Shown: piece after piece, positions 44,435 through 52,610 of the stretch
How positions within the stretch are numbered: position 1 is the stretch's first letter
How the letters are laid out: every line of letters begins with the position of its first letter
The notes under the pieces: generated by a model
Databases searched by the model: none
The model's input: only the letters and a program-made list of their open reading frames with translations
Told to the model about the DNA's origin: nothing
Program-made: the position numbers and the translations under genes
Source: Rhodobacterales bacterium
GTDB taxonomy: Bacteria > Pseudomonadota > Alphaproteobacteria > Rhizobiales > Stappiaceae
Direction: 5' to 3'
Assembly (NCBI GenBank): GCA_008107755.1
Contig: VIRH01000085.1
Location: 62,001-126,000, forward strand
Length of the DNA stretch: 64,000 nt

Positions 44435-45841
44435 TCAGCCGCCCACGACTTCCGTGCCGTTCACGGACTGCTTGCCTTTCAGACCGATCGGCAGGCTGTC
44501 GATGTAGGCGTTGGGTTGTTTTCCGTCGTAGGGAATGCCGTCGATGACATCCGCTGCCGGTGTCGGCGCGCGGTATCCATCAGTGTCCCAGGGGAAATCG
44601 TCCTTCTCAACGAGGCCTTCCTCCACCAGCATTTCGGCGGCCTGGAGATAGATGTCCGGGCGGTAGACGGACTTGGCGACTTCGTCATACCAGCTGTCCG
44701 GCTTGTATTCGCCGATCTGCCCCCACCGGCGCATCTGGGTCAGATACCAGACCGCGTCGGAGTAATAGGGATAGGTGGCGAAGTAGCGGTAGAAGACGTT
44801 GAAGTCGGGAACCTCGCGCGTGTCTCCCTTCTCGTACTCGAAGGTGCCGGTCATGGAGTTGGCGATGACTTCCTTGTCCGCTCCGACGTATTCGGGACGC
44901 GACAGGATCTCGACCGCTTCCATGCGGTTCGCATTGTCGTTTTCATCGAGCCACTTCGCCGCGCGGATCAGCGCCTTGGTGACGGCCAGTGTGGTGTTGG
45001 AGTTTTCCTCGGTGAATTCCTCGGTCATGCCGAAGACTTTTTCCGGATTGTTCTTCCAGATCTCGTAGTCAGTGATGACCGGCACGCCGATCCCCTTGAA
45101 AACGGCCTGCTGGTTCCAGGGCTCTCCGACGCAATAGCCATAGATCGTGCCGGCCTCCAGCGTCGCCGGCATCTGCGGCGGCGGGGTAACAGACAGAAGC
45201 ACGTCGGCCTTGATCTTTCCGGAAATGTCCGTGTCGGAATAGTAACCCGGGTGAATGTCACCGGAGGCGAGCCAGTAGCGCAGCTCGTAATTGTGGGTCG
45301 AAACCGGGAAGACCATGCCCATGTTGAAGGGCTTGCCCTCGGAGCGGAACTTGTCGACCACCGGTTTCAGGGCGGACGCCTTGATCGGATGGACCGGATT
45401 GCCGTCGTCCTGCATCTCCAGGTTCGGCTTCATCATCTCCCAGATCTCGTTGGAAACGGTGATACCGTTGCCGTTGAGATCCATGGAGAACGGCGTAACG
45501 ATGTGCGCCTTCGTACCGAAGCCGATGGTGGCAGCCAGCGGCTGACCGGCCAGCATGTGGGCGCCGTCCAGCTCACCGGTGATGACCCGGTCCAGCAGCA
45601 CCTTCCAGTTGGCCTGCGGCTCAAGCGTCACATAGAGACCCTCGTCCTCGAAGTACCCCTGTTCGTAGGCGACTGCGAGCGGCGCCATGTCGGTCAGCTT
45701 GATGAAGCCGAAAGTGAGTTCGTCCTTCTCGACATCCAGCATATCGGCGGAAGCGCCCGAAACCGTTGCGAGTGCGGATGCAGCCATCAGGGCACCAAGG
45801 GCGGCCCTGCGGGTGAGAGTAAAAGTGCTTGCCGTTATCAC
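44435..45841 (-). CDS. nrtA: Nitrate/nitrite (cyanate) ABC transporter substrate-binding protein
   Basis: Periplasmic nitrate receptor. The GTG at 45841 with GAGGGG about nine bases upstream gives 468 residues; a TTG ten codons earlier is less likely. A twin-arginine-type signal peptide ([25 protein letters not shown], residues about 8-32) precedes the NrtA fold, with [35 protein letters not shown] and [14 protein letters not shown] [17 protein letters not shown]. First structural gene of the nitrate operon, preceded by a leader with an intrinsic terminator and a sigma-54 promoter. Confidence 0.95.
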   Translation of the reverse strand: MITASTFTLTRRAALGALMAASALATVSGASADMLDVEKDELTFGFIKLTDMAPLAVAYEQGYFEDEGLYVTLEPQANWKVLLDRVITGELDGAHMLAGQPLAATIGFGTKAHIVTPFSMDLNGNGITVSNEIWEMMKPNLEMQDDGNPVHPIKASALKPVVDKFRSEGKPFNMGMVFPVSTHNYELRYWLASGDIHPGYYSDTDISGKIKADVLLSVTPPPQMPATLEAGTIYGYCVGEPWNQQAVFKGIGVPVITDYEIWKNNPEKVFGMTEEFTEENSNTTLAVTKALIRAAKWLDENDNANRMEAVEILSRPEYVGADKEVIANSMTGTFEYEKGDTREVPDFNVFYRYFATYPYYSDAVWYLTQMRRWGQIGEYKPDSWYDEVAKSVYRPDIYLQAAEMLVEEGLVEKDDFPWDTDGYRAPTPAADVIDGIPYDGKQPNAYIDSLPIGLKGKQSVNGTEVVGG

Positions 45842-45891
45842 GTCCTGTTTCCCCTCAATGTCCCCGGTCAACGCGTCAGGATTGCCGGGCT

Positions 45892-45961
45892 AAAACGAAA
45901 AAAGCCGCCGACTGAAATGCATGTATGGGAGGAGGACCATGCAATTCAGATCGGCGGCTTT
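45892..45961 (-). terminator. Intrinsic terminator inside the nrtA leader (attenuator)
   Basis: On the minus strand AAAGCCGCCGA (45951-45961) pairs perfectly with TCGGCGGCTTT (45901-45911). The stem extends inward through CTGAA/TTCAG and TGCATG/CATGCA to a 14-base loop (GTCCTCCTCCCATA), and is followed by TTTCGTTTTA, giving a T-rich tract. It lies between the sigma-54 promoter (46021-46040) and the nrtA start, 50 bases upstream of the latter, so it must be read through for expression. NasT, an ANTAR antiterminator encoded next door, is the obvious factor. Confidence 0.85.
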
Positions 45962-45992
45962 GCCTGTGCGCCCGGCAATGAGCGCTATATTT

Positions 45993-46013
45993 CGTGGGCC
46001 TTCGTCGGCCACG
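45993..46013 (-). promoter_or_regulatory. Leader hairpin with six-base loop (possible NasT target)
   Basis: At the predicted 5' end of the nrtA transcript, CGTGGCC / GGCCCACG pairs (one bulged C) around the six-base loop GACGAA. ANTAR proteins bind paired hairpins with six-base loops having A at position 1 and G at position 4; this loop has G at 4 but G at 1. A second possible hairpin, TTGCC / GGCAA (45960-45978), has a nine-base loop. The match to the ANTAR target is therefore partial. Confidence 0.45.
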
Positions 46014-46020
46014 TGAGCTT

Positions 46021-46040
46021 AAAAGCACGAACCGTGCCAA
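46021..46040 (-). promoter_or_regulatory. Sigma-54 promoter of the nitrate operon
   Basis: The minus strand reads TTGGCACG-GTTC-GTGCTTTT, with the invariant GG and GC separated by exactly ten bases, matching TGGCACG-N4-TTGCW except for G in place of the first T of TTGC. The start of transcription would be near 46013. No sigma-70-type pair as good was seen. This implies nitrogen control via NtrC. Confidence 0.8.
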
Positions 46041-46114
46041 AATTCACAATCTGCCGATTTACATTGTTTTTCAGTTGTATAGAGATTTTGGACACGTCTC
46101 CACAGCGTCAGCCA

Positions 46115-46133
46115 TGCATCATTTGGTGGCGCA
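46115..46133. promoter_or_regulatory. Possible NtrC binding site
   Basis: TGCATCATTTGGTGGCGCA resembles the NtrC consensus TGCACCA-N3-TGGTGCA, but the right half has two extra bases. It is about 85 bases upstream of the sigma-54 -24 element, where enhancer-type NtrC sites usually lie. Weak call made by eye. Confidence 0.3.
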
Positions 46134-46221
46134 GATCGTGTGCAATTGAGCTTTTTTTGTGCATCGCAACTCGGCTACGCCGCGATCCGGAAAAGCGTCG
46201 CCACCAGTCTTTCACACGTCG

Positions 46222-47379
46222 TCACGCTTCATCGAAGAGGTGAAAGACCGGGTCCGGAACCGACGCAGCAAGACCGAGCGCGGCGCGGTAGAGATCAGAC
46301 GAGAAGACGCTCTCCGCCTCTCTCACGGAAGCGGACGTTTCGCCGGCTTGGCTCCAGCGGACCATCTGCTCGAAAAACCAGCGGCCATGCGCCGGTGTCG
46401 GGGACGCTTTTGCGCCACCTGCAAACGTCAGAAAATCGGGAATCTGTCTGGAAGTCGACTGGTCGAACTGCATCTGTCCAGTCAGAGCGGGCAGACAGAT
46501 TTCGACCGGACATCCGAGAAACTCCGGCTCGCAGAGAACTCCGGCCAGGACTTCGGCGTTTTCACGCTCCGAGCACCAGTCCGCCGCCGCCGAGAGAGCC
46601 CTGAGCAGCGCTGACAGGGTCTCGGGATTGCTGTCAGCCCATTTGCGGGTGACCCCCAGAACCTTTTCGGGACTGTCCGGCCAGATCGCCTGCTTGTAGG
46701 TCGCAATCCGCCCCGTACCGGCTGCCACCGCCGCTGTGTTCCACGGTTCGCCGACGCAATAACCGTCGATCTGGTGCTCGGCGAGCGCATCGGCCATGAC
46801 CGGAGGCGCCAGCACGGAAATCTCCACGTCCTTGTCCGGATCGATGCCCGCTGCCGCCAGCCAATAGCGAAGCTCATAGGCGTGTCCGGAAAACGGATGC
46901 ACGACGCCAAAGCGCAGGAGGCGCTGGCGGCCACCCCGACGCATGGCAATGACCTGCGCAAGCGCCTTGCCCGTCGAGGCCGGATCCCCCGCCGGATCGG
47001 CGCCCGCATGCGCCATATCACCCCACAGGTCGGCGGAAACCGTGATCGCGTTCCCGCCGAGCCCAAGCAGCATCGGCGCGATCATGGGTACGGCAAGACT
47101 GGTCAGGTTCAGGCTCGCAGCGATCGGCATCGGAGCAAGCATATGCGCGACATCGAAATGACCGACGGCAATCCTGTCCCGGATATTTGCCCAGGACGTT
47201 TCACGCACAAGCTTGAGGGAGACGCCTTCACGCTCGGCAAATCCCATCCGCGCGGCCGCCACGAGGACGGCGCTGTCCAGCAGCGGAATATATCCGGCGA
47301 TCACCGGCTTCAATCCTGTGTCCATTGTCCCCCGGCCTCCAGCTCGGCCGCCCCGCCCCGTTCCGCTTTCCTGTGTCAC
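46222..47379 (-). CDS. nasS: Nitrate sensor NasS (NrtA-like, cytoplasmic)
   Basis: A 385-residue NrtA homologue without a signal peptide. In Paracoccus and Azotobacter NasS binds NasT when nitrate is absent and releases it when nitrate binds. The start GTG at 47379 overlaps the nasT stop (GTGA), which indicates coupled synthesis of the pair. DSAVLVAAARMGFAEREGVSLKLVRETSWANIRDRI is the receptor N-lobe, and [15 protein letters not shown] matches nrtA's ligand region. It is the last gene before the sigma-54 promoter gap. Confidence 0.93.
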   Translation of the reverse strand: MTQESGTGRGGRAGGRGTMDTGLKPVIAGYIPLLDSAVLVAAARMGFAEREGVSLKLVRETSWANIRDRIAVGHFDVAHMLAPMPIAASLNLTSLAVPMIAPMLLGLGGNAITVSADLWGDMAHAGADPAGDPASTGKALAQVIAMRRGGRQRLLRFGVVHPFSGHAYELRYWLAAAGIDPDKDVEISVLAPPVMADALAEHQIDGYCVGEPWNTAAVAAGTGRIATYKQAIWPDSPEKVLGVTRKWADSNPETLSALLRALSAAADWCSERENAEVLAGVLCEPEFLGCPVEICLPALTGQMQFDQSTSRQIPDFLTFAGGAKASPTPAHGRWFFEQMVRWSQAGETSASVREAESVFSSDLYRAALGLAASVPDPVFHLFDEA

Positions 47380-47969
47380 GCCTCGCCTCCCAGCAGACCG
47401 CTGGCGATGACCAGACTTTGCGCCACCTCGATGATCTTCCGGCTCTGGTTCATGGCCGTACGGCGCAGCAGGTCGTAGGCCTCCTGCTCGCTCAGCCCCT
47501 TCGATTTCATCAGGATCCCCTTCGCCCTGTCGATGGTCTTGCGGTCGGCCAGCTCCGTACGCACTTCCTCAAGTTCCTCGGCCAGTTTCGAAAATGCGCG
47601 GAACCGGCTGATTGCCATGTCCAGAATGGGCTTCACCCGCTCGCGCTTCAAGCCGTCCACGATATAGGCGGACACGCCCGCATCGACGGCAGCCTCGATG
47701 GAATGGCTGTCGGACCGGTCGACGAACATGGCGATCGGACGACGGACGGCGCGGGACACCTGGAACATGTGCTCCAGCTGGTCGCGATTGGGATTTTCCA
47801 GATCGATGACGATGACATCCGGATTGATATCCGCAATCTGCCTGACGAGCCGATCCATCTGATGCACCAGAATGACCTGATCATGCCCGGCATCGCGCAA
47901 TCCCTGCTCGATGATGGATGCCCGGATCCGGTTGTCGTCAATGACGAGTATCGAAAGCCCATCGCTCAT
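47376..47969 (-). CDS. nasT: ANTAR-domain antiterminator NasT
   Basis: RNA-binding regulator that lets polymerase pass the terminator in the nrtA leader. From ATG 47969 the protein has 197 residues: a receiver-like domain (SILVIDDNRIRAS, Asp56 in VIVIDLENP) at 1-120, a coiled linker (KLAEELEEVRTELADRK), and the ANTAR domain at about 140-195 (IDRAKGILMKSKGLSEQEAYDLLRRTAMNQSRKI). Upstream in-frame codons fall inside the promoter, so they are rejected. No ribosome-binding site precedes the ATG; the -10 box ends six bases before it, suggesting a leaderless message. Confidence 0.93.
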   Translation of the reverse strand: MSDGLSILVIDDNRIRASIIEQGLRDAGHDQVILVHQMDRLVRQIADINPDVIVIDLENPNRDQLEHMFQVSRAVRRPIAMFVDRSDSHSIEAAVDAGVSAYIVDGLKRERVKPILDMAISRFRAFSKLAEELEEVRTELADRKTIDRAKGILMKSKGLSEQEAYDLLRRTAMNQSRKIIEVAQSLVIASGLLGGEA

Positions 47970-47975
47970 GCCGTT

Positions 47976-48003
47976 ATTATGCGCAGGGCTAATTTTCATG
48001 CAA
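47976..48003 (-). promoter_or_regulatory. Probable nasT promoter for a leaderless mRNA
   Basis: On the minus strand TTGCAT (47998-48003) and CATAAT (47976-47981) are 16 bases apart. The -10 box ends six bases before the nasT ATG, so transcription would start at or next to the A of the start codon. Confidence 0.55.
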
Positions 48004-48253
48004 CCGAAATGCTGCGCCGCACCATTCACCGCCCCGGCCAACCACGTCCGCCGCGTGGGTTTTATTGCCGGAGTTGCAAGTTTTTGATTGTGAATTTCGT
48101 CATGTGCGTTTCAAATCGCGGGGTCAAATATCGCTGCTGCGCTGCATCTGTCAGAAGGACCGGCATCCGGCACAGACACCAGTCAAAGACGATCCGACCA
48201 CACAAACGCCTCAGACATCCGACCAGAAGCATCCCATTGAAAGCAGTCTCCGC

Positions 48254-49381
48254 ATGACCGAAAAGATATACGACCTGGCTATCGTCGGCGCCGGGATCGT
48301 CGGGCTGGCCCACGCGTTGGCCGCCGCCCGCCTCGGAAAGAAAGTCGTCGTGATTGACCGTGATGACGCGGCCAACGGCGCCTCCATCCGAAATTTCGGC
48401 TTTGTCACCGTAACCGGTCAGCAAGCTGGCGACTGCTGGCAGAAAGCCGCCCGCAGCCGTGAAGTCTGGACCGACATCGCAGAGGCGGCGGACATCCCTA
48501 TCGTACAGCGCGGCCTGATCGTCACTGCACGGCTGCCGGAATCGGAAGCCGTTATCGACGCTTTCCTGCAGACGGAAATGGGCGCTGAATGCCGACGCAT
48601 ATCCGTGAAGGAAGCTGCCCAGCAGGCGCCCGCGATCCGCAAGAACAACATCACCGGCGCTTTGTATTCTCCCCATGAAGTCAGGGTCGAATCCAGAACG
48701 GCCATTCCACGGCTCGCAGCCTGGCTGAAAGAGGAGCACGACGTCGACTTCCTCTGGCACACGAGCGTCAGCCATGTCGAAACGCCAAAAATCGAAACGT
48801 CGCGCGGGCCTGTTCACGCCGAAACAGCCATCGTTTGTCCCGGAGACGATCTGACGGGCCTCTTTGCGGACCGCATCGCGGCCCACAACGTCACCCGGTG
48901 CAAACTGCAGATGCTGCGGGTCATGCCGGAAACCCCGTTCCAGCTCGAAACCGCCATCATGTCCGACCTCGGCCTTGCCCGTTACCTTGGCTATGCAGAG
49001 CTGCCCGAGGCCACCCAGTTGAAAGTCCGGCTCGATGCCGAAATGGCCGACCACAGACAAAACGGCGTCCACCTCATCGTGGTCCAATCCTCTGACGGCA
49101 GCCTCGTCGTTGGCGACAGCCACCATTATGGAAAGACACCCGATCCGTTCGCCGACAAGATCGTGAACGATTTGATCTTGTCCGAGATGAATTCCGTCCT
49201 CGATTTACGTCGGTATTCCGTTTCCGAAAGCTGGATCGGCACCTACGCCAGCGCGCCGGACAGCTGGCGTTTCACGGACGCGCCGGATGACGCGACACGT
49301 CTCGTGGTCGTTACAGCCGGCTGCGGAGCCTCCACCGCCTTTGCCATTGGCGAGGAAACCATTGCAGACCTCTATTCATAG
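48254..49381 (+). CDS. FAD-dependent oxidoreductase of the phosphonate-linked (TIGR03364/HpnW-like) family
   Basis: A 375-residue glycine-oxidase-like flavoprotein. MTEKIYDLAIVGAGIVGLAHALAAARLGKKVVVIDRD at 48254 has the dinucleotide-binding motif GAGIVG at about 11-16; the frame's 63 upstream codons are unconserved. SIRNFGFVTVTGQQAGDCWQKA and VVVTAGCGASTAFAIGEETI are family-like ends. Members of this family stand next to phnX and are proposed to oxidise 2-aminoethylphosphonate, or its N-methylated forms, to phosphonoacetaldehyde in place of the PhnW transaminase. phnX follows after 11 bases, supporting that role; the exact substrate is inferred. Confidence 0.85.
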   Translation: MTEKIYDLAIVGAGIVGLAHALAAARLGKKVVVIDRDDAANGASIRNFGFVTVTGQQAGDCWQKAARSREVWTDIAEAADIPIVQRGLIVTARLPESEAVIDAFLQTEMGAECRRISVKEAAQQAPAIRKNNITGALYSPHEVRVESRTAIPRLAAWLKEEHDVDFLWHTSVSHVETPKIETSRGPVHAETAIVCPGDDLTGLFADRIAAHNVTRCKLQMLRVMPETPFQLETAIMSDLGLARYLGYAELPEATQLKVRLDAEMADHRQNGVHLIVVQSSDGSLVVGDSHHYGKTPDPFADKIVNDLILSEMNSVLDLRRYSVSESWIGTYASAPDSWRFTDAPDDATRLVVVTAGCGASTAFAIGEETIADLYS

Positions 49382-49392
49382 GATCTGATCTG

Positions 49393-50175
49393 ATGATGAA
49401 GTTCAAAGCCGTTGTCTTCGACTGGGCCGGCACGATGATCGATTTCGGCTCCTTCGCCCCGATGGGTGTTTTCGTGAAGGCCTTCGAAACATTTGGTATC
49501 GAAGCCACGATCGAGCAGGCGCGCGCGCCCATGGGCAAACCCAAATGGAACCATATCCGGGCCATGATGGACGACCCGGACATTTCCGCCCAGTGGTTCG
49601 CCAAATACGGCCAGACCCCGACGGACAGGGACGTCGACAAGGTCTATGAGGTTTTCGTGCCCATGAACGAGGACGTGGTCGCCGACTTCTCCGATCTCGT
49701 GCCCGGCGCGCTGGAAACCGTCACCAGCCTGCGCAGCAAGGGTCTCAAGATCGGCTCCACCACCGGCTACACCCGCTCGATCATGGAGCGTGTCTTGCCA
49801 AAGGCAGCCGAGCAAGGATACGTGCCGGACAACCTGATCTGCGCGGACGACCTTCCCGAAGGCCGGCCGGGGCCGCTCGGCATGTATCAGTGCTTCGTTG
49901 ACCTGGTGGCCTACCCGCCGAGCGCGGTGATCAAGGTCGATGATACGGAACCAGGCATCGCGGAGGGCGTAGCCGCCGGCTGCGTCACCGTGGGTCTGGC
50001 ACTGTCGGGCAACTACGCCGGCAAGACACCGGACGAACTCGCCGCCCTCTCCGATGCAGAGGTGGATGCCATCCGCAAGATGGCGACCGAACACCTAAAA
50101 GCGGCCGGAGCCGATCATGTCATCGATACCGTCGCGGACCTGCCAGCTCTTATCGAAACGCTCGAACGGGAATGA
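49393..50175 (+). CDS. phnX: Phosphonoacetaldehyde hydrolase (phosphonatase)
   Basis: HAD-superfamily enzyme that splits the C-P bond of phosphonoacetaldehyde to acetaldehyde and phosphate. The 260 residues have the nucleophile Asp10 in VVFDWAGTMID, the phosphonatase-specific Schiff-base Lys51 in PMGKPKWNHI, and the Mg-binding IKVDDTEPGIAEG near residue 180. It follows the FAD oxidoreductase by 11 bases and overlaps the next gene by four bases (ATGA), so the three genes form one operon. Confidence 0.96.
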   Translation: MMKFKAVVFDWAGTMIDFGSFAPMGVFVKAFETFGIEATIEQARAPMGKPKWNHIRAMMDDPDISAQWFAKYGQTPTDRDVDKVYEVFVPMNEDVVADFSDLVPGALETVTSLRSKGLKIGSTTGYTRSIMERVLPKAAEQGYVPDNLICADDLPEGRPGPLGMYQCFVDLVAYPPSAVIKVDDTEPGIAEGVAAGCVTVGLALSGNYAGKTPDELAALSDAEVDAIRKMATEHLKAAGADHVIDTVADLPALIETLERE

Positions 50176-51671
50176 CGGGACGTCCGAACATCCTCCTGAT
50201 CACTGCGGACCAGTGGCGAGGAGATTGCCTCGGCGCAGCCGGACACCCGGTTGTCCTCACACCCAATCTGGACGCATTCGCCGCAACGGGGACGTTGTTC
50301 GAACAGCACTACGCCCCGACAGCCCCCTGCTCGCCCGCCCGCGCTTCGCTCTATACCGGCCTCTATCAGATGAACCACCGGGTGGTCCGCAACGGGGCAC
50401 CTCTCGATAACCGCTTCGACAACATCGCCCGTGCCGCAAGGCGGGCAGGATATAATCCGACGCTTTTCGGCTACACCGACACCGCCCCGGATCCCCGCTA
50501 CCACGATCCGGCCGACCCGGCGTTGAGCACTTATGAAGGCACCCTCCCCGGCTTCACCGTGCGCCAGAGCCTGCCCGAAGACGACGGGCCCTGGCTCTCA
50601 TGGCTCGCGGCCAGGGGGTACGACAGGAAGGCTCTCCAGGATATCCATCAGGTACCGGCAGACAAAGGTGAGCGGATCTCACGGCAATCACCACGCTACG
50701 GGCCGGAGGAAACGCAGACCGCCTTTCTGACGGATGCCTTTCTTCGCTGGCTGGGGGAACAGGATGGTGACCGGCCCTGGATGGCCCATGTTTCCTACCT
50801 GCGGCCGCACCCGCCCATCGTCGTCCCCGAGCCCTATAATGAAATGTATGATGCTACCGACGGGCCGGACTTTTCCGGCGCGGACACTCCACAGGAGGAA
50901 GCTGCGCTTCATCCCCTCGTCGCTGCACTTCAGGACGCGCAACATCTGTCGCACCACATCCCGGGCGCCGACGGTCTCGTGCGCGATTTAACGCGACACG
51001 AACTGAGGCGCCTCAGGGCGCTCTACTACGGGATGATCAGTGAAGTCGACGCGCAGCTCGGCCGCATTTTCAAGACGTTGGACCGAAGCGATGACACGCT
51101 GATCATCTTCACCTCGGACCATGCCGAGATGATGGGAGATCACTGGATGCTCGGCAAAGGCGGCTTCCATCGTCAGAGCTATCATATTCCGCTCATCATA
51201 CGCCTCCCCGGCGCTGCACGGGCCAACCGGGTCACGGCCTTGACCTCCGCAGCCGATGTTTTCCCGACGCTTCTTGATCTGCTTCATCTTGAGCCGACCC
51301 ACGCACCAGATGGCGACAGCCTTCTGCCTTACCTGCGCGGACAAACTCCGGTGGCATGGCGCGACGCCGCGATCTGGGAATTCGACTACCGTCAGCTTTT
51401 CGCGCGCCATCGCGCCCTTTTTCCGCCGATGATTTCAGGCAGGAATTCACCGGCACTGATCAGCCGCCTGAGCCGGGACTGGCACTACGTCCATTTCGCC
51501 GACCTTCCCGACCTGCTGATGCCGACGGCGCACAAGACCACCGCGCCAACAAATGTGGCACAGGACAGACCGGATATCGTGATGGCCAATCTCCAGGCGC
51601 TGCTGTCTCAGCGCATGCGGCACAATGACGAAACACTCGCGCGATCCATGGTCTGGGACTATCATGGCTGA
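50172..51671 (+). CDS. Formylglycine-dependent phosphonate monoester hydrolase / sulfatase
   Basis: Alkaline-phosphatase-superfamily hydrolase of 499 residues. RPNILLITADQWRGDCLG holds the metal Asp, PCSPARASLYTG has Cys53 in the C-x-P-x-R signature that is converted to formylglycine, and IIFTSDHAEMMGDHWMLGKGGF supplies further metal ligands. Family members include rhizobial phosphonate monoester hydrolases and arylsulfatases. Position in a phnX operon with an ATGA overlap favours phosphonate ester hydrolysis. No formylglycine-generating enzyme gene is in the window, so the modification enzyme must be elsewhere. No signal peptide, so it acts in the cytoplasm. Confidence 0.82.
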   Translation: MTGRPNILLITADQWRGDCLGAAGHPVVLTPNLDAFAATGTLFEQHYAPTAPCSPARASLYTGLYQMNHRVVRNGAPLDNRFDNIARAARRAGYNPTLFGYTDTAPDPRYHDPADPALSTYEGTLPGFTVRQSLPEDDGPWLSWLAARGYDRKALQDIHQVPADKGERISRQSPRYGPEETQTAFLTDAFLRWLGEQDGDRPWMAHVSYLRPHPPIVVPEPYNEMYDATDGPDFSGADTPQEEAALHPLVAALQDAQHLSHHIPGADGLVRDLTRHELRRLRALYYGMISEVDAQLGRIFKTLDRSDDTLIIFTSDHAEMMGDHWMLGKGGFHRQSYHIPLIIRLPGAARANRVTALTSAADVFPTLLDLLHLEPTHAPDGDSLLPYLRGQTPVAWRDAAIWEFDYRQLFARHRALFPPMISGRNSPALISRLSRDWHYVHFADLPDLLMPTAHKTTAPTNVAQDRPDIVMANLQALLSQRMRHNDETLARSMVWDYHG

Positions 51672-51726
51672 GGCACGCTTCGCGGCGTGACCTCACCAGC
51701 GGCAAACAAGGCTCAATGCTCTTCAG

Positions 51727-52521
51727 ATGCGCGCGTTGATCGGGACGGCCAGGTACGGAAGAAAGCTCACTCTGCTGGCGGCGGCCGCCTCCCCCCTTGC
51801 AACGTCTTTAATTGTCGAACCGGTCCGCGCCGAAACGCCGGCGCTTGAGGTGATCGACAGCACATCCGCCCCCTGGCCGTCCGTCGGCCGTGTCAACGTG
51901 GCAGGCTTTAACACACGGTCCATGTGCACCGGAACGCTGGTCGCAGCCGATCTTGTTCTGACCGCCGCACACTGCCTTTACAACAGCCGGACACTGAAGC
52001 CCCTGCCGCTGAGAGACCTTCTTTTCATCGCCGGTGTCAGACGGGACAGCTATGCGGAACGTCTGGAAGCAAGATGCTTCGTCACGCTGACGAACTTTGC
52101 CCCTTCCAGCACCCCGTCCTTTGGCGGCCTGAGGCATGACGCGGGTCTGATCGTGCTGAAGACTCGAAGCACATTGCCGCCTGTTCCACCGCTGTCGCCC
52201 GCGGATGAGGCAAGCCTCGAAAAGAATGCCGAGCTGCGCTCGGTCGGGTATCGCCGCAGCCGACGGCTCCTTCCTTCGGCGGCAACCTGCGAGGTTCTCG
52301 AACGCAAGTCCGGCGTCTGGATCACCGACTGCCCCTCCGAAAGTGGAGCTTCGGGTGGCCCGCTCCTGGTGGAAACTGAGGATGGGTTTCGGGTCGCGGG
52401 TATCATGTCGGCAAAGCTGGATGGCGACCGGTCGGTCATCGTTCCGTACCAGCGCTGGCAGAGCCTTCTTGAAAAAGCTTCCTGCGCAGACCTTGCGCCG
52501 GAGGACGACACACGCCAATAG
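51727..52521 (+). CDS. Secreted trypsin-like serine protease
   Basis: A 264-residue S1-family protease with a signal peptide (LTLLAAAASPLATSLIVEPVRA, cleavage near residue 35). The catalytic triad is complete: His82 in VLTAAHC, Asp138 in RHDAGLIVL and Ser209 in SGASGGPL. Five to six cysteines (67, 83, 117, 188, 202 and one near the C-terminus) could form disulfides in the periplasm. Sits 55 bases after the phosphonate cluster on the same strand, but the products share no pathway, and it may simply be a neighbour. Confidence 0.9.
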   Translation: MRALIGTARYGRKLTLLAAAASPLATSLIVEPVRAETPALEVIDSTSAPWPSVGRVNVAGFNTRSMCTGTLVAADLVLTAAHCLYNSRTLKPLPLRDLLFIAGVRRDSYAERLEARCFVTLTNFAPSSTPSFGGLRHDAGLIVLKTRSTLPPVPPLSPADEASLEKNAELRSVGYRRSRRLLPSAATCEVLERKSGVWITDCPSESGASGGPLLVETEDGFRVAGIMSAKLDGDRSVIVPYQRWQSLLEKASCADLAPEDDTRQ

Positions 52522-52610
52522 TTGCGTATATCCAATTCGCTTTCTGATCTGCCTCGAACCTCAAAGCCTTCATGGTTCAAAAATACATCAACCCTGGATC
52601 CAGCTTGAAA

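Noticed and set aside
45993..46013. Leader hairpin as a certain ANTAR target
   Set aside because: The loop lacks A at position 1, and the second hairpin of the usual pair is not clear, so it is kept only as a candidate.
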